DNA of 64,000 nt, taken from contig KN882606.1 of NCBI GenBank assembly GCA_000934455.1, positions 89,302 to 153,301 on the forward strand, in the 5' to 3' direction. Of this stretch, positions 63,262 to 64,000 are shown piece after piece. Below the pieces are notes generated by a model. It saw only the letters and a program-made list of their open reading frames with translations, was not told where the DNA came from and ran no database searches. The stretch is from Apostichopus parvimensis. Taxonomy: Eukaryota; Echinodermata; Holothuroidea; Aspidochirotida; Stichopodidae. Within the stretch, counting starts at the first letter, position 1. The number at the start of each line of letters is the position of its first letter. The position numbers and the translations under genes were made by a program.

Positions 63262-63470
63262 ACCAGTTGCTTGAATCTTTGAGAGTGTTGTACATAGTTT
63301 AATATTCCATTAACTTTATGTTCATTCATTTCTCTCCCTTTCTCTGACTGTATCTGCATCCTCTCTATTGATGTTAGGATTGGTAGAGAGAGACCAGAGG
63401 AGAGGATAATGTTCCCATCTTCATCAATCTTACTAAAGGACAAGCCTAGAGTCACCCTGAATATGGGAAT
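63262..63470 (-). CDS. Gene C, 209-bp LRR-type exon
   Basis: From 'cctttcttcag' to 'gtaagt', phase 0 to 2. It reads IPIFRVTLGLSFSKIDEDGN, then LSLPILTSIERMQIQSEKGR, then VNGILNYVQHSQRFKQL. It is the duplicate of 5733-5941, differing by roughly a quarter of residues, clustered in the first strand (YCVNLDW against FRVTLGL) and the IQ segment. The frame was preserved after duplication, so both copies were probably under selection. Confidence 0.82.
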
Positions 63471-64000
63471 CTGAAGAAAGGAAAATAAATAAATAGAATT
63501 AATATCATCATGATTTTTTACAGGACAAATCCTTGGAAATAATAACATAATAATCAACTTAGGAATATAACCTTTTTTATCATTTAAATTAATATTAATC
63601 AAATGATAGTTTGTTTATTTTAATCATATTTTGGTTATTGTTTTGCTGATTATATAATAATTAGTGGTTTGAACTTGATAAAAAAGGGTAATTTTATTTC
63701 TAAAGTTAGTTTGATCTTCGTTTCATTTATTTTTATTAAGTGACATTTGGTCGGGGTATTAGGAGGGTGCCTTAGTGCAGGGGAGGGCGTGAATATGGTT
63801 TACCATCGTGAATGTTATGTTGTTATTGTCAAAGCGTGTGCAAGGGGTGAGAGATAAATAGACCGATGGGTGTCGCACTGGGAAGGGATGGTTGTGGTAG
63901 GGGTAAGGAGGGGTGATTTGGGGTGGGCGAGCATGTAGACCGCTTATACATATTAAATGTAATTTGTGTTGTACGGGGAGGTGGAAATCTGAAGAAAGGA
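63471..64000. other. Intron upstream of the last visible gene C exon
   Basis: Homology with the left duplicon fades after about 63520. The rest is AT-rich, turning G-rich after 63740. No exon is recognised; the NACHT exon of gene C must lie beyond the right edge. Confidence 0.55.

Noticed and set aside
63980-64000. Acceptor-like 'ctgaagaaagga' at the right edge resembling the 209-bp exon border
   Set aside because: The neighbouring minus-strand sequence is G/C-rich in a different pattern and does not translate to the IPI… exon start.

Overview
This is eukaryotic nuclear DNA. It is AT-rich and intron-rich, with two runs of N, long microsatellite arrays and several families of transposable-element debris. 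The only genes I can identify are NACHT-domain NLR-like immune receptors, all on the minus strand. Their wording (for example QPIPYIKDRLYC followed by a GxxGYGKST P-loop) and the tandem expansion suggest a marine invertebrate, most likely an echinoderm and perhaps a sea cucumber. That placement is inference, not something I could search.

Layout, read in gene direction from high to low coordinates. Gene C enters from the right edge with exons at 63470-63262, 57483-57410 and 55827-55730; its NACHT exon lies outside the window. Gene B' has a start exon (40644-40533) and a whole NACHT exon (40187-38666) carrying two reading-frame breaks. Directly behind it is a 5'-truncated LINE (36118-38634, plus strand), and behind that only the C-terminal part of another NACHT exon (gene B, 36117-35481) followed by LRR-type exons down to 31735. 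Gene A has an intact start exon (23625-23535), an intact NACHT exon (22213-20697) and LRR-type exons at 11831-11623, 8997-8921, 7585-7466 and 5941-5733. It runs off the left edge.

The exons after NACHT come in four kinds of nearly fixed length (120, 209, 77 or 74, and 98 bp) with fixed phases (0-0, 0-2, 2-1, 1-0). Spliced together they make a module of about 168 residues: a copy of the last 40 residues of the NACHT exon, then an LRR-like segment. Most of these exons are too short or too divergent to stand out as open frames.

The introns hold most of the rest. Three large degenerate CAT/CAC trinucleotide arrays lie at about 359-4145, 52330-55365 and 57851-61430. The first and third belong to a segmental duplication of about 6 kb (1-5985 and 57486-63520) that also carries an NLR exon. 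The second array contains a homogeneous CATCGTCGT block and a threefold higher-order repeat. The long intron of gene A holds a 4.8-kb DNA transposon with terminal inverted repeats and a recurrent internal motif, with a tRNA-derived SINE nested inside it. Smaller items are a TTAA-flanked MITE, a LINE 3' remnant, a 119-bp and a 34-bp minisatellite, and two old tandem duplications of about 0.6 and 0.8 kb. About 40.6-52.1 kb shows no recognisable gene apart from one weak secreted-peptide candidate.
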